Below are positions 8,551-16,993 of a stretch of DNA of 64,000 bases, in pieces. The notes under the pieces were generated by a model, which worked only from the letters and a program-made list of their open reading frames with translations, was not told the DNA's origin and made no database searches. The DNA comes from Chitinophaga sp. sic0106 (GTDB lineage Bacteria > Bacteroidota > Bacteroidia > Chitinophagales > Chitinophagaceae). The stretch spans positions 1 to 64,000 of the forward strand of contig NZ_JAHUWJ010000015.1 in NCBI RefSeq assembly GCF_019219075.1. Reading direction: 5' to 3'. Numbering within the stretch: the first letter of the stretch is position 1; every line of letters begins with the position of its first letter. The translations under genes were made by a program, and so were the position numbers.

Positions 8551-8949
8551 GTGGTTTTTCACATAAAAAGATTCGGGGCTTTGTGCGCTAAAACGAATAA
8601 CTTCTATAGTGTTCGTTTTCAAAAAGTAAATTTCGCAAATCTCCTTAAATCATGGATGAATAAGTTCGAAAATTGTACAGGCAGGGCGACTAAAAAGCTA
8701 TGTATTGATCTGTATTTCAAATTATTAAAAGGATATCATCTTATTTCAACTGATATCAACGGCTTTGCTTCTACTTATTTTTTGGCTTCTATTCCCGGAA
8801 CTCCATACTCTTCATCCGTGACAGCATTGAGCCAGGTAGTCGGCCCATTCTGTCTACTAGTAATAGCAATCTGGGATTCTCAGTTAAGCACTATTCAGCA
8901 ACGTTTAAAGCAGGCTACAGATGCCCGTGCGCAGGAAGCATTAAGATAG
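8551..8949 (+). CDS. Hypothetical protein of 132 residues, possibly a gene fragment
   Basis: Unrecognised. The first 60 residues are basic and Cys-containing and look unlike a normal N-terminus. The last 70 contain a hydrophobic stretch (VVGPFCLLVIAIWDSQL) and then a helical Gln/Arg-rich tail (STIQQRLKQATDARAQEALR) that looks like real coding sequence. The first half may be non-coding sequence joined to the tail of a lost gene. Divergent from the gene at 7961-8479, with no clear ribosome site. Low confidence that the whole frame is expressed. Confidence 0.35.
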   Translation: MVFHIKRFGALCAKTNNFYSVRFQKVNFANLLKSWMNKFENCTGRATKKLCIDLYFKLLKGYHLISTDINGFASTYFLASIPGTPYSSSVTALSQVVGPFCLLVIAIWDSQLSTIQQRLKQATDARAQEALR

Positions 8950-9470
8950 GTTACTGGTTTTAGTACCAATATTTCTGTTTAGAAGATGGGACCGCCAGCA
9001 GCAGTTGGTGATTCACTAAATTTGTACCGTGAATAATAAAAAGTGAGCCCAATAGATGATATAATAAATTTCAATACTATAAAAAATACAACACTTTTAA
9101 TAATCAGGAAACGCTTCGTCGGTGAACGAGGGAGTTCAGCCGCGCATGATACCCGCAGTTTTCCTGGCAATGGGGGAATAGCTTACAAAATTAGCCAATA
9201 ATGGACTGTACCTTTTTTTCTAAGTAAACACATCTACCTCAATTGCTTCGATAAATACTACCTGCTAAATCGGTGGATATTAGAATTTATAGGTTGATTC
9301 TTTTGATACAAAATCATATATTCACATAGGCTCATTATCATTTGAATTGTTAGCTACGCCCTCTGAACCTATAATCTAATCGCCAGCTGTTTATAAAATT
9401 CAAGATTATTCAAGTCAACACTTATCATTTCATACCCAACCCTCATTTTTCCATTCAACCATGATTTTTT
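8950..9470. other. Gene-poor stretch, nothing certain
   Basis: AT-rich sequence upstream of the LamG protein. A 63-codon minus-strand frame (8979-9170) has a hydrophobic centre but no ribosome site and no recognisable homology, so I do not call it. No repeat or RNA structure stood out. The promoter of the gene at 9471 should lie near its right end. Confidence 0.35.
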
Positions 9471-11489
9471 ATGAAACAAAACTACCCTAACAAGCTTGCT
9501 GCCGCAGTCATAGCGGCAGTCTTTGGCATGCTTCTGTTCGACGCATCACTTGCCAAAGCACAGACCTACGCCAATTCACAAAGTACTGCCGTCACTGGTA
9601 TTTGCCTGTTATGTGGCGTCACCAACCCTGGTAATGCCGTCGATAGCAATCTGACCAATTACTCCGAGTTCCAGATTACTGCTGCCCTGTTGGGAGTGAC
9701 TGTTTCTCAGGACCTTATTTTTTCCGATCTCAGCAACGCCGGGTGCGATTCACTTATCATTCGTATCGGCAGCGGTAATGCCACTCTTTCAGTAGCACTT
9801 TTCGGTGCCGTCACCGTTCAAACTTACAACGGCACTACAGGCAACAACGACGCTCAGACTGTAAGTTCTCCTATCCTAAGGCTTCTTCAAAACAATACCA
9901 TCGCCGAAATCACGCTCAAACCTTCCCAGGCATTTGACAGGGTGCGATTAACCGTTAACAGCAGTCTGTTGGGATTGCTGAACAATTTCCGCATATATTA
10001 CGCCCTGAAAAAATCCGTAGCACCAACAGCACCCACCGTTTCCCCTTCGGCAGCAACCATCTGTGCGGGCAGCAGCATCACTTATACGGCTTCTTCCAGC
10101 ACAGGCAGTAACTTTAGCTGGTATGATGCATCCGTCGGCGGAAACCTGCTGTCGGCCAACAGCACCTATTCGATCAGCCCCTTAGCAACAGATACAGTTT
10201 TTGTACAGGTGCAATCTGGCGGCTGCGCCAGCCTTAGAACTCCAGTAGTTACCTCCGTGACTCCGCTTCCTGATAGCTTTACCCTAAGTTCTCCTGCAAC
10301 TGTCTGCAAGGACAGCTCAGCCATAATTACGGTGAACAACCCACAGGCTGGTGTCAATTATAACTGGTACACAGTCCCTGCAGGTGGCAGCTCGATTTAT
10401 ACCGGGAACGCCTATACTCCCCCCCCGGTAGACAGTATCCAGACTTTCTATGTGGAAGCTGTCAATAGCTCCACCGGTTGCATCCAAGGTAGGGTTGCTG
10501 TAACGGTCAGGGATACACTCTGCAAAATTTCGCATTGCGGAACCTTCCCTTCTGACTATTTTAACTGGTATCCTTTCAATGGCAATGGTAATGATAGTTC
10601 AGCTAACCATATAAATGGTACACAACTAGGCAATGTTTCTTTTGCTCTTGATTCCATTTGTGATCAGGCTGCTACTTTCAACAATGGTGGATTCCTGATG
10701 CTTCAGGGAACTTCAGCCATTGCCGCCCTTCCAACGTCCAAAATGTCTGTTGCTTTCTGGATTCATATTGATCCCACTGCAGAACCCTTTACAATACTGA
10801 ACGGGGGATATGTAACTCCAGTTGGGGTGCCATATGGCTGGCAAATAGAGTATGACGGCTATGGTATTACGCTAGGTGGAACAATTGACAGCACTAATGC
10901 TATAGCCGGAACACCGGTATCTACCGGTAGATGGCACCATCTCGTTCTAACTTACGATAGTACTAATATCTCCGCCTATTTAGATGGTAATCTCCAGCAT
11001 AGTGTCGCTGCTTCTGGTACCTGGACTTATTTCGATTATCGCGCAGCACTATATGCTATTGGGCTTGAAGACAGTCTTGGTCGCGGTTCTTTTACAGCTA
11101 ACGGTGTAAAACTGGAAGATCTGCTGGTCTATAAACGGGCGCTTTCAGCTTCGGAGGTCACCGGTATCTACGACTCTTACTCCTTTGAACATAATCCGGC
11201 GGCTCCATTTGCAGCTACTTCTATCATGAACAAGGGCACCGACCTTAGTCTCCCTACCACCAACCTCAAGCTATTCCCCAATCCTACCACCGGTCGGATA
11301 TCCCTACCGGCTAACTTCGGATGGCAAAACGCCCGGGTACTTGTCAGGGATTTCCAGGGCAGGGTCGTTAAAAATGAAAAATTAGAACGTGATAATTTTA
11401 CCATAAATGCCCCTAACGGCCTTTACCTGGTAACAATCTATACTGGTAAAAATCAGGTCTACCAGAGCAAGGTAATCCTGGCAAAATAG
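9471..11489 (+). CDS. Secreted LamG-domain protein with T9SS type A sorting domain
   Basis: A 672-residue exported protein. Signal peptide: residues 1-31, ending ASLAKAQ. Residues about 32-180 form a beta-rich domain seen in Bacteroidota secreted proteins. Residues about 190-350 contain two Ig-like modules with paired Cys (ICAGSSITYTASSS, FSWYDA; CKDSSAIITVNNP, YNWYTVPAGG). Residues about 360-570 are a concanavalin/LamG fold (FNWYPFNGNGNDSSANHINGT, FNNGGFLML, MSVAFWIH, WHHLVLTYD, LEDLLVYKRALSASEV). The C-terminal 75 residues are a type A sorting domain (LKLFPNPTTGRISL ... NGLYLVTIYTG ... KVILAK). Likely binds carbohydrate or other surface ligands; no catalytic domain is seen. Confidence 0.88.
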   Translation: MKQNYPNKLAAAVIAAVFGMLLFDASLAKAQTYANSQSTAVTGICLLCGVTNPGNAVDSNLTNYSEFQITAALLGVTVSQDLIFSDLSNAGCDSLIIRIGSGNATLSVALFGAVTVQTYNGTTGNNDAQTVSSPILRLLQNNTIAEITLKPSQAFDRVRLTVNSSLLGLLNNFRIYYALKKSVAPTAPTVSPSAATICAGSSITYTASSSTGSNFSWYDASVGGNLLSANSTYSISPLATDTVFVQVQSGGCASLRTPVVTSVTPLPDSFTLSSPATVCKDSSAIITVNNPQAGVNYNWYTVPAGGSSIYTGNAYTPPPVDSIQTFYVEAVNSSTGCIQGRVAVTVRDTLCKISHCGTFPSDYFNWYPFNGNGNDSSANHINGTQLGNVSFALDSICDQAATFNNGGFLMLQGTSAIAALPTSKMSVAFWIHIDPTAEPFTILNGGYVTPVGVPYGWQIEYDGYGITLGGTIDSTNAIAGTPVSTGRWHHLVLTYDSTNISAYLDGNLQHSVAASGTWTYFDYRAALYAIGLEDSLGRGSFTANGVKLEDLLVYKRALSASEVTGIYDSYSFEHNPAAPFAATSIMNKGTDLSLPTTNLKLFPNPTTGRISLPANFGWQNARVLVRDFQGRVVKNEKLERDNFTINAPNGLYLVTIYTGKNQVYQSKVILAK

Positions 11490-11510
11490 TTGGTAAACAA
11501 CGTAACTATC

Positions 11511-11542
11511 AGAAGGGTGTCTCAATTTTTGAGCACCCTTCT
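11511..11542 (+). terminator. Terminator after the LamG/T9SS gene
   Basis: Stem AGAAGGGTG(T)CTC / GAGCACCCTTCT with a short loop of T residues and TTTTCT after the stem, 21 nt past the stop codon. Confidence 0.75.
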
Positions 11543-11604
11543 TTTCTAATGGGATATTAGCAGTTTATTTTTGACGGAGGTAAAATAGAGCGGGTAGCTT
11601 CCTC

Positions 11605-12492
11605 CTAAGCGCTGGTTTCAAGCTTATACCCCTTGCCACGTACAACAACGATTTTGATCCCAGGCTCAGGTTCCAGTTTTTTTCTAAGCTTTGAGATGAA
11701 CATATCCAGGCTACGACCTACAATAACACCTTCATCTTCCCATATCTCCTTCTGCAACCGGCTCCGTGCTATGGTCTCGTTTGGCGACAAGGCGAAAACA
11801 TGCAGTACACGCGTTTCAGTAGCCGTTAAATCTATCGTCAGTTCATTTATCATCAGCTTTCGGCCCTCCACATCGAAGGATATCGCTCCTAAAGCGTACA
11901 CCCCGGTTTGCTGACTGTCAGGTGGAACCTTTCGCGATCTAACAGACCTCAAAAAAATAAATCCAACGAATGCCAAAACGGACAGGCTACCCAGCAGAGA
12001 TACCTTCTTAATTACATTAAAATCCGCCGGCTTGAACTTGATATCGACCATATAACATGCTGTAGGTTGCCTTCTCCCCCCACATGTCAGAATATCATCC
12101 TTTTTACTTGCAGAAATAGCAAATTCATAGGCCACAGTGGCGTTGCCACAGTTTAGCACGTTCACAACATAATCACCTGTGAGGGGATCTTTTGCTAGCA
12201 AACGCTGTGTAATGCTAACCAATGAGTCGGGTCGAAAGTGAAAAGCATTCTCAAAACTGATCCGGTATTCATTCTCTCCGATTAATTTTACAGGAAGCAC
12301 TCTTGAGGTACTGTCACCCGACTGCAAAAGCAGTTCATGACCAATCTTGCGCAGTAAAACTTCTCTTCTCGCGATGTCAAAGTCATCGCTTCCTATCATA
12401 TTGAACGCCAGACATATTATGGATATAAAGGACAATAATATCAATCCGAACTGGTACTTGTGTTTCCCGGAAAGGAGATTTCGGCTATCCAT
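11605..12492 (-). CDS. Membrane-embedded winged-helix transcriptional regulator
   Basis: A 295-residue protein with an unusual order: short cytoplasmic N-terminus, membrane helix at 15-33 (FGLILLSFISIICLAFNMI), an extracytoplasmic domain at about 34-163 with three Cys (115, 137, 146), a second membrane helix at 164-181, and a C-terminal OmpR/PhoB-type winged helix at about 197-293 (ISFDVEGRKLMINELTIDLTA, LSPNETIARSRLQKEIW, RSLDMFISKLRKKL, VVVRGKGYKL). It has no receiver or kinase domain, so it probably senses an envelope signal and acts on DNA directly, as ToxR or CadC do, though with DNA-binding and sensor parts in reverse order. Divergent from the membrane protein at 12590; the roughly 97-bp gap is the obvious place for its operator. 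Confidence 0.8.
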   Translation of the reverse strand: MDSRNLLSGKHKYQFGLILLSFISIICLAFNMIGSDDFDIARREVLLRKIGHELLLQSGDSTSRVLPVKLIGENEYRISFENAFHFRPDSLVSITQRLLAKDPLTGDYVVNVLNCGNATVAYEFAISASKKDDILTCGGRRQPTACYMVDIKFKPADFNVIKKVSLLGSLSVLAFVGFIFLRSVRSRKVPPDSQQTGVYALGAISFDVEGRKLMINELTIDLTATETRVLHVFALSPNETIARSRLQKEIWEDEGVIVGRSLDMFISKLRKKLEPEPGIKIVVVRGKGYKLETSA

Positions 12493-12589
12493 TTACAATT
12501 TATTTACAAAGGTTACATTATTATTTACAGTCCAGATTTCCGGGCTGAAAAACAGGATTTTAACTTCGTTGAAATCAATTTTCTAAGCT

Positions 12590-13222
12590 ATGAAAGATAA
12601 AAAAAACGCCTTAAACGGATCTGAATTATCAGGAGATAAATCTAAGCTAATTAAACCGACCAGCAACAGGACAAAATTTATCTATGCCCTGATCTTACCG
12701 TTGGTGATCGCAAGCGGACTAGTATTTGCCAACCGCGATACATCCAAAAAACCAACTCCCAAACGCCCTACAGCTGCTGAAATGAAAGCCGAACGGGAAA
12801 AATGGGAGGCTACCCCTGCAGGAGTAAAGTACAAAAAATGGGAAGCTTCTCCCGAAGGTATAAAAGTGCTTGCCGGGGCCACTAAAATAATGAGATCCGT
12901 CAACACTTTTACTGACATGGAGGCTGTTGTCACCTCACTTTCTCTCCCACCAGGCTCACGACTAGGTTTCGGGATTATGGTCAGGATTAACGGTGACGAC
13001 TATATTCTTAGTTTCGGCCAGGAAAAGGCTGACAAGAATTTTTTGAGCTTTAGGAGTGAATTTGACGCTTTGCACAGCCTGCAAGTTAATGACAGGATAA
13101 CCATAAGAAGCCGTAGCGTATCACATGCGCCTAAATATGCCTATCCAATTGTTTCGGGCGACTATGTAAGCCGCGATGGTAAGATAATTTATGAACGTGC
13201 ATTTAATAAAGATGGATGCTGA
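12590..13222 (+). CDS. Single-pass membrane protein, unknown function
   Basis: 210 residues. A polar, Lys-rich N-terminus (1-28) precedes one membrane helix (about 29-48, FIYALILPLVIASGLVFA), then an extracytoplasmic part that starts with a Lys/Pro/Glu-rich helical segment containing two similar motifs (KWEATPAGVKYKKW, EASPEGIKVLAG) and continues as a beta-rich domain (LGFGIMVRINGDDYILSFG ... LQVNDRITIRSRSVSH). The final part resembles an OB- or SH3-like small barrel, but I cannot name it. It is divergent from the membrane-bound regulator, and a terminator follows, so the two may form one regulatory unit; that is inference. Confidence 0.65.
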   Translation: MKDKKNALNGSELSGDKSKLIKPTSNRTKFIYALILPLVIASGLVFANRDTSKKPTPKRPTAAEMKAEREKWEATPAGVKYKKWEASPEGIKVLAGATKIMRSVNTFTDMEAVVTSLSLPPGSRLGFGIMVRINGDDYILSFGQEKADKNFLSFRSEFDALHSLQVNDRITIRSRSVSHAPKYAYPIVSGDYVSRDGKIIYERAFNKDGC

Positions 13223-13515
13223 ATGGAGGATCGAAACCTGAAGGAAAATCAGGCGCTTGCCATCATGGTATACCATAGCGTCGCCGCAGCTTTCAAGCAA
13301 TGATTTGTTATAAAGCCCGCAGATAAATCTCTGCGGGCTTTATTAATTTTAACTAACATCGGTTTTGAAGAGAGATATAAATGGCAAAGTGGGAGCCCAT
13401 CCGAAATTTTGGTAGTAAATTCAGTAATATATATACAAAACACCCTTAGAATAATATTAAGTTGTAGTCGCAAGTTCGCACTGTAGCTAATCATTTCTAA
13501 AATAAACTGCTGATA
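13223..13515. other. Intergenic region with terminator and short ORFs
   Basis: Right after the stop at 13220-13222 a 26-codon ORF begins (ATG 13223, stop 13301), ending just before the terminator at 13311-13342. It could be a translated micro-ORF, but nothing identifies it. A 22-codon ORF at 13381 is similarly unsupported. A 12-nt exact match to the tRNA-Pro T-arm (GTCGCAAGTTCG) occurs at 13467-13478. Confidence 0.35.
13311..13342 (+). terminator. Rho-independent terminator
   Basis: Perfect 13-bp stem TAAAGCCCGCAGA (13311-13323) / TCTGCGGGCTTTA (13330-13342) followed by TTAATTTT. Confidence 0.85.
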
Positions 13516-15801
13516 ATGAACCAATCCAAATCAACCACAAGCAGACGTTCATTCTTAAAGTCCACCTTATTAGCCGGAGGTGGTCTGATGATCAGTTTCA
13601 GCTGGCTTTCCAAGGCAGGGTTGGCCGGAGCGCTTTCGGAGCATACACTGCCAGCCGAATGGCATGGGTTGACAGGCTATATAAAGATCACTCCTGATAA
13701 CATAATAAAGATCCTGAATCCCAATCCGGAATTTGGCCAGAATGTGATGACATCCCTTCCCATGATCGTGGCGGAAGAGCTGGAAGCCGACTGGAAAAAG
13801 ATCATAGTAGAAATGGGACCGCATGATAATATAAAGCTGGGGCCTCAGTTTACGGGGGGGAGTAATTCAGTACGAATGTACTGGAAGCCACTGCGTGAGG
13901 CTGGCGCCGCAGCCCGGCAGATGTTGTTACAGGCGGCAGCCCAAACCTGGGGAGTACCCATCACTGAACTCTCGGCTAAAGACGGCCTGATTACCCATAC
14001 TACAAGCGGCCGAAGTGCTACATACGGCAGCCTCGCATCAAAAGCAGCCACATTGCCTGTACCCACGGAGGTAAAACTTAAAGAAGCGAAGGATTTTCAG
14101 ATTGTCCGCCATTCTCAGAAAAATGTGGAAGGGGAAAAGGTAGTTTCCGGCAAACCACTCTTTGGCCTGGATTACAGGCAGGAAGGAATGTTGTATGCAA
14201 TGATCCAACATCCGCCGGCATTTGGCATGAAGCTGCAATCCTTTGACGCTGCTGCTGCTTTACAAATGCCCGGGATCACTGATGTATTTAAACTGCAGCT
14301 ATACGCTGAAGATTTTGAGCAGGGAGGCTTTGATACCCGCACGTTTAACGATTTGTTGGTAGTGGTGGGCAAAACCACCTGGGAAGTGATGAATGCCCGC
14401 AAGAAGCTGGTGGTGCAATGGGCGGCAGCCGGCGATAGTAAAGACTTCATCGCCGGAAGGAATGGTAAACGGGAAGTGATCGTTCCTGGTGCGCTGGAAA
14501 GTACAACCACGCAGTTAGCTGACATGAGGGAATATGCCAGGAAGCCTTCTCAGGAACTAAGAAAAGATGGTGATCCCGAAACTGCTTTCAAAAATGCGGC
14601 ACAAGTCATTGAACGTACCTATACAGCACCATTCCTGGCTCATAACTGTATGGAGCCAATGAATTTCTTTGCACATGTAACCAGTGAAAAAGCCTTACTC
14701 GCTGGCCCTTTACAAGCACCGGGCTGGATTGAACCTACCCTCTCTAAATTATTGAATTTACCTCCGGAGAAGATTGAGATCCAGATGACACGCATGGGAG
14801 GAGGGTTTGGCCGGAGAGCTTACGGGCATTACCTTTCAGAAGCAGCGCTGATTTCAAAAAGAATAAATGCCCCTGTTCACCTGGTCTATTCCCGCGAAGA
14901 TGATATGACCTATGGCATTTACCGGCCTATGTATACTGCTACCTACCGCGCTGCACTTGATGCTAACAAAAACCTGATAGGATTTCATGTTAAGGGAGGC
15001 GGAATTCCCGAACATGCGGTTCACGCCAACAGGTTCCCGGCAGGAGCTATAGATAACTACCTGGCAGAAGGCTGGTCCATCCCATCCAATATAACAATTG
15101 GGGCATTCCGGGCTCCAAGATCAAATTTCATTGCGGCAGCAGAACAGTCATTTTTAGATGAACTGGCAGCAGCTATGGGAAAAGATCCAATCGATCTGAG
15201 ACTGGAATTACTGAAAAAGGCCAAAGACAACCCTGTAGGCAAAAACAACGAATATGACGCTGACAGATATGCCGGCATTCTTAAACTGGTGAAAGATAAA
15301 TCAGGATGGGGTAAGCCGGAAAATAAGAAATACAGCAGGGGTGTTGCTGCTTACTTCTGTCATAATTCCTATGCAGCGCATGTGGTGGATATTGTAATGA
15401 AAAATGGTTTCCCTTATGTAGAGAGGGTATTCAGCGCCATAGATTGTGGGATTGTTATTAATCCTGATGCCGCTACCAACATGGTAGAAGGCGCTGTTAT
15501 AGATGGAATTGGAAACGCATTTTTTGGCAGACTAAGTCATAAAGGAGGCGCACCAGTCCAAAATAATTTCAACAACTACCGGATCATCAGGCATAGCGAA
15601 GCCCCACAGAAGATCGAAGTGCATTTTATTCAAAATGACATCGACCCTACCGGATTAGGAGAACCTCCCTTCCCTCCTGTTTTTGGGGCGGTTGCCAATG
15701 CACTGTTCAAAGCTACCAACAAGAGGTATTATGACCAGCCATTTTATGAGCAAATACCTAAGCCTGGCAATACGCTGAATATCAAACAAAAATTAGGCTA
15801 A
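13516..15801 (+). CDS. Xanthine dehydrogenase-family molybdopterin-binding subunit (isoquinoline 1-oxidoreductase beta-like)
   Basis: 761 residues, the large catalytic subunit of a molybdenum hydroxylase. The N-terminus carries a twin-arginine export signal (SRRSFLK at residues 10-16 followed by a hydrophobic stretch), so the folded enzyme is exported. Family features: the glycine-rich molybdopterin motif MGGGFGRRAYGHY, REDDMTYGIYRPMY, GAFRAPRSN, and the GLGEPPFPPV segment near the C-terminus with the expected catalytic Glu. Members of this IorB/aldehyde oxidase branch hydroxylate N-heterocycles or oxidise aldehydes; the substrate here is unknown. The next genes supply the 2Fe-2S subunit and a cytochrome electron acceptor, with gaps of only 24 and 2 bp, so they form an operon. 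Confidence 0.92.
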   Translation: MNQSKSTTSRRSFLKSTLLAGGGLMISFSWLSKAGLAGALSEHTLPAEWHGLTGYIKITPDNIIKILNPNPEFGQNVMTSLPMIVAEELEADWKKIIVEMGPHDNIKLGPQFTGGSNSVRMYWKPLREAGAAARQMLLQAAAQTWGVPITELSAKDGLITHTTSGRSATYGSLASKAATLPVPTEVKLKEAKDFQIVRHSQKNVEGEKVVSGKPLFGLDYRQEGMLYAMIQHPPAFGMKLQSFDAAAALQMPGITDVFKLQLYAEDFEQGGFDTRTFNDLLVVVGKTTWEVMNARKKLVVQWAAAGDSKDFIAGRNGKREVIVPGALESTTTQLADMREYARKPSQELRKDGDPETAFKNAAQVIERTYTAPFLAHNCMEPMNFFAHVTSEKALLAGPLQAPGWIEPTLSKLLNLPPEKIEIQMTRMGGGFGRRAYGHYLSEAALISKRINAPVHLVYSREDDMTYGIYRPMYTATYRAALDANKNLIGFHVKGGGIPEHAVHANRFPAGAIDNYLAEGWSIPSNITIGAFRAPRSNFIAAAEQSFLDELAAAMGKDPIDLRLELLKKAKDNPVGKNNEYDADRYAGILKLVKDKSGWGKPENKKYSRGVAAYFCHNSYAAHVVDIVMKNGFPYVERVFSAIDCGIVINPDAATNMVEGAVIDGIGNAFFGRLSHKGGAPVQNNFNNYRIIRHSEAPQKIEVHFIQNDIDPTGLGEPPFPPVFGAVANALFKATNKRYYDQPFYEQIPKPGNTLNIKQKLG

Positions 15802-15825
15802 CCCTTCATTAATTATCTTTCTGCC

Positions 15826-16287
15826 ATGATCAAATTAAACATAAATAATAAAGACTATGAGCTGGACATTGATCCAAACATGCCACTGCTATGGGCATTG
15901 AGGGATGTCATCGGGCTGGTGGGAACAAAATACGGCTGTGGTGTAGCACAGTGCGGAGCCTGTGTAGTTCATCTTAATGGCGAGGCGGTAAGATCCTGTG
16001 TTACAAAAGTAAGCAGGGCTGCCGGACAGTCAGTTGTAACCATTGAAGGGCTATCACCCAACCACGATCATCCTTTACAGCAGGCATGGCTGGAACTGGA
16101 TGTTTCACAATGCGGATATTGTCAGGCTGGTCAGATTATGTCAGCCGCAGTTTTGCTAAAGGAGAATAAAAATCCCACCGACAGGGATATAGAACTTGCT
16201 ATGGAAGGAAATATTTGTCGCTGTGGCACCTACCTTCGCATACGTAAGGCCATACACCTGGCAGCTGCCATTCAAAATAAGGACTAA
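15826..16287 (+). CDS. (2Fe-2S)-binding subunit of molybdenum hydroxylase (isoquinoline 1-oxidoreductase alpha-like)
   Basis: 153 residues, the small electron-transfer subunit. The plant-type ferredoxin domain carries the first cluster (YGCGVAQCGACVVH and a Cys about 20 residues later). The C-terminal helical domain carries the second (CGYCQAGQIM ... GNICRCGTYLRI). The length is typical of the family. It has no signal of its own and would be carried out with the twin-arginine large subunit. It lies between the large subunit and the cytochrome, and electrons should flow from molybdopterin through its two clusters to the cytochrome. Confidence 0.93.
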   Translation: MIKLNINNKDYELDIDPNMPLLWALRDVIGLVGTKYGCGVAQCGACVVHLNGEAVRSCVTKVSRAAGQSVVTIEGLSPNHDHPLQQAWLELDVSQCGYCQAGQIMSAAVLLKENKNPTDRDIELAMEGNICRCGTYLRIRKAIHLAAAIQNKD

Positions 16288-16289
16288 CC

Positions 16290-16937
16290 GTGAAACCAAA
16301 ACTGATGGGAAAAGCACCTGTAAGAAAGTTGGCCTTCCAACATCCAAAGTTCCTTATCATTGCCGCGCTGGCTGGCTTGGTGATAGGGTTGACAGCTAAT
16401 GGTCTAAATTATGACAAACAAATAAGAAAGACAGCAACAAATCGCCCTGACAGCATCGCATCCGTAGCTGCATTTGGCAAGGTGTACAAGGTATTGAAGA
16501 GTCCAAGGTGTATGAATTGTCACCCTGCCGGAAACATCCCATTACAGGGCGATGATAGTCACCTCCATACGATGTCACCTATTCGGGGAAAAGACGGCAA
16601 AGGTGTATATGCTATGAAGTGTGCCAACTGTCACCAGGCTACTAATTCGCCAGGTGTAGGTACGCCACCAGGCAATCCTAATTGGGCGTTACCTCCTGAA
16701 GACATGAAAATGGTTTTCCAGGGAAAATCGGCCAGGGAACTTGCTTTACAAATAATGGACTATAAGAGGAACGGGCATAAAAACAAAGCACAATTGATCG
16801 CACATGCCCGCGACACCCTGGTTAAAGCTGGTTGGAATATGGGAGATGGCCGTAAACCACCCCCAATAGCATATAAGGAGTTTGTAGCTGCGTGGGATGA
16901 ATGGATTAACAAAGGTGGATATGCTCCTGGCAAATAA
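16290..16937 (+). CDS. Diheme c-type cytochrome associated with the molybdenum hydroxylase
   Basis: 215 residues from a GTG at 16290, two bases after the previous stop; ATG 16305 is an alternative start. An N-terminal membrane anchor (about 21-38, FLIIAALAGLVIGLTANG) is followed by two haem c sites, CMNCH (74-78) and CANCH (111-115). A Trp/Pro-rich region (GNPNWALPPEDMKM) and a helical C-terminus with a GWNMGDGRKPPP segment follow. This is the usual third component of IorAB-like operons in Bacteroidota and Proteobacteria and probably takes electrons from the 2Fe-2S subunit to the respiratory chain. It acts on the periplasmic face of the inner membrane. Confidence 0.85.
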   Translation: MKPKLMGKAPVRKLAFQHPKFLIIAALAGLVIGLTANGLNYDKQIRKTATNRPDSIASVAAFGKVYKVLKSPRCMNCHPAGNIPLQGDDSHLHTMSPIRGKDGKGVYAMKCANCHQATNSPGVGTPPGNPNWALPPEDMKMVFQGKSARELALQIMDYKRNGHKNKAQLIAHARDTLVKAGWNMGDGRKPPPIAYKEFVAAWDEWINKGGYAPGK

Positions 16938-16993
16938 TAACAGACCGGGTAAAAAATAATTTAGGGAGAGCAATTAACTAAAAAGAGTACAAT

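Noticed and set aside
8979..9170. 63-codon minus-strand frame with a hydrophobic centre
   Set aside because: No start context, no homology that I can recall, in an AT-rich gap where chance frames are common.
13223..13303. 26-codon ORF abutting the stop of the membrane protein at 12590-13222
   Set aside because: Its position before a terminator is suggestive, but the peptide has no motif and no evidence of translation.
7786..13515. Possible integrative element downstream of tRNA-Pro
   Set aside because: No integrase, transfer gene or exact flanking repeats can be seen, so I list only the att-like repeats as a finding and do not call an element.
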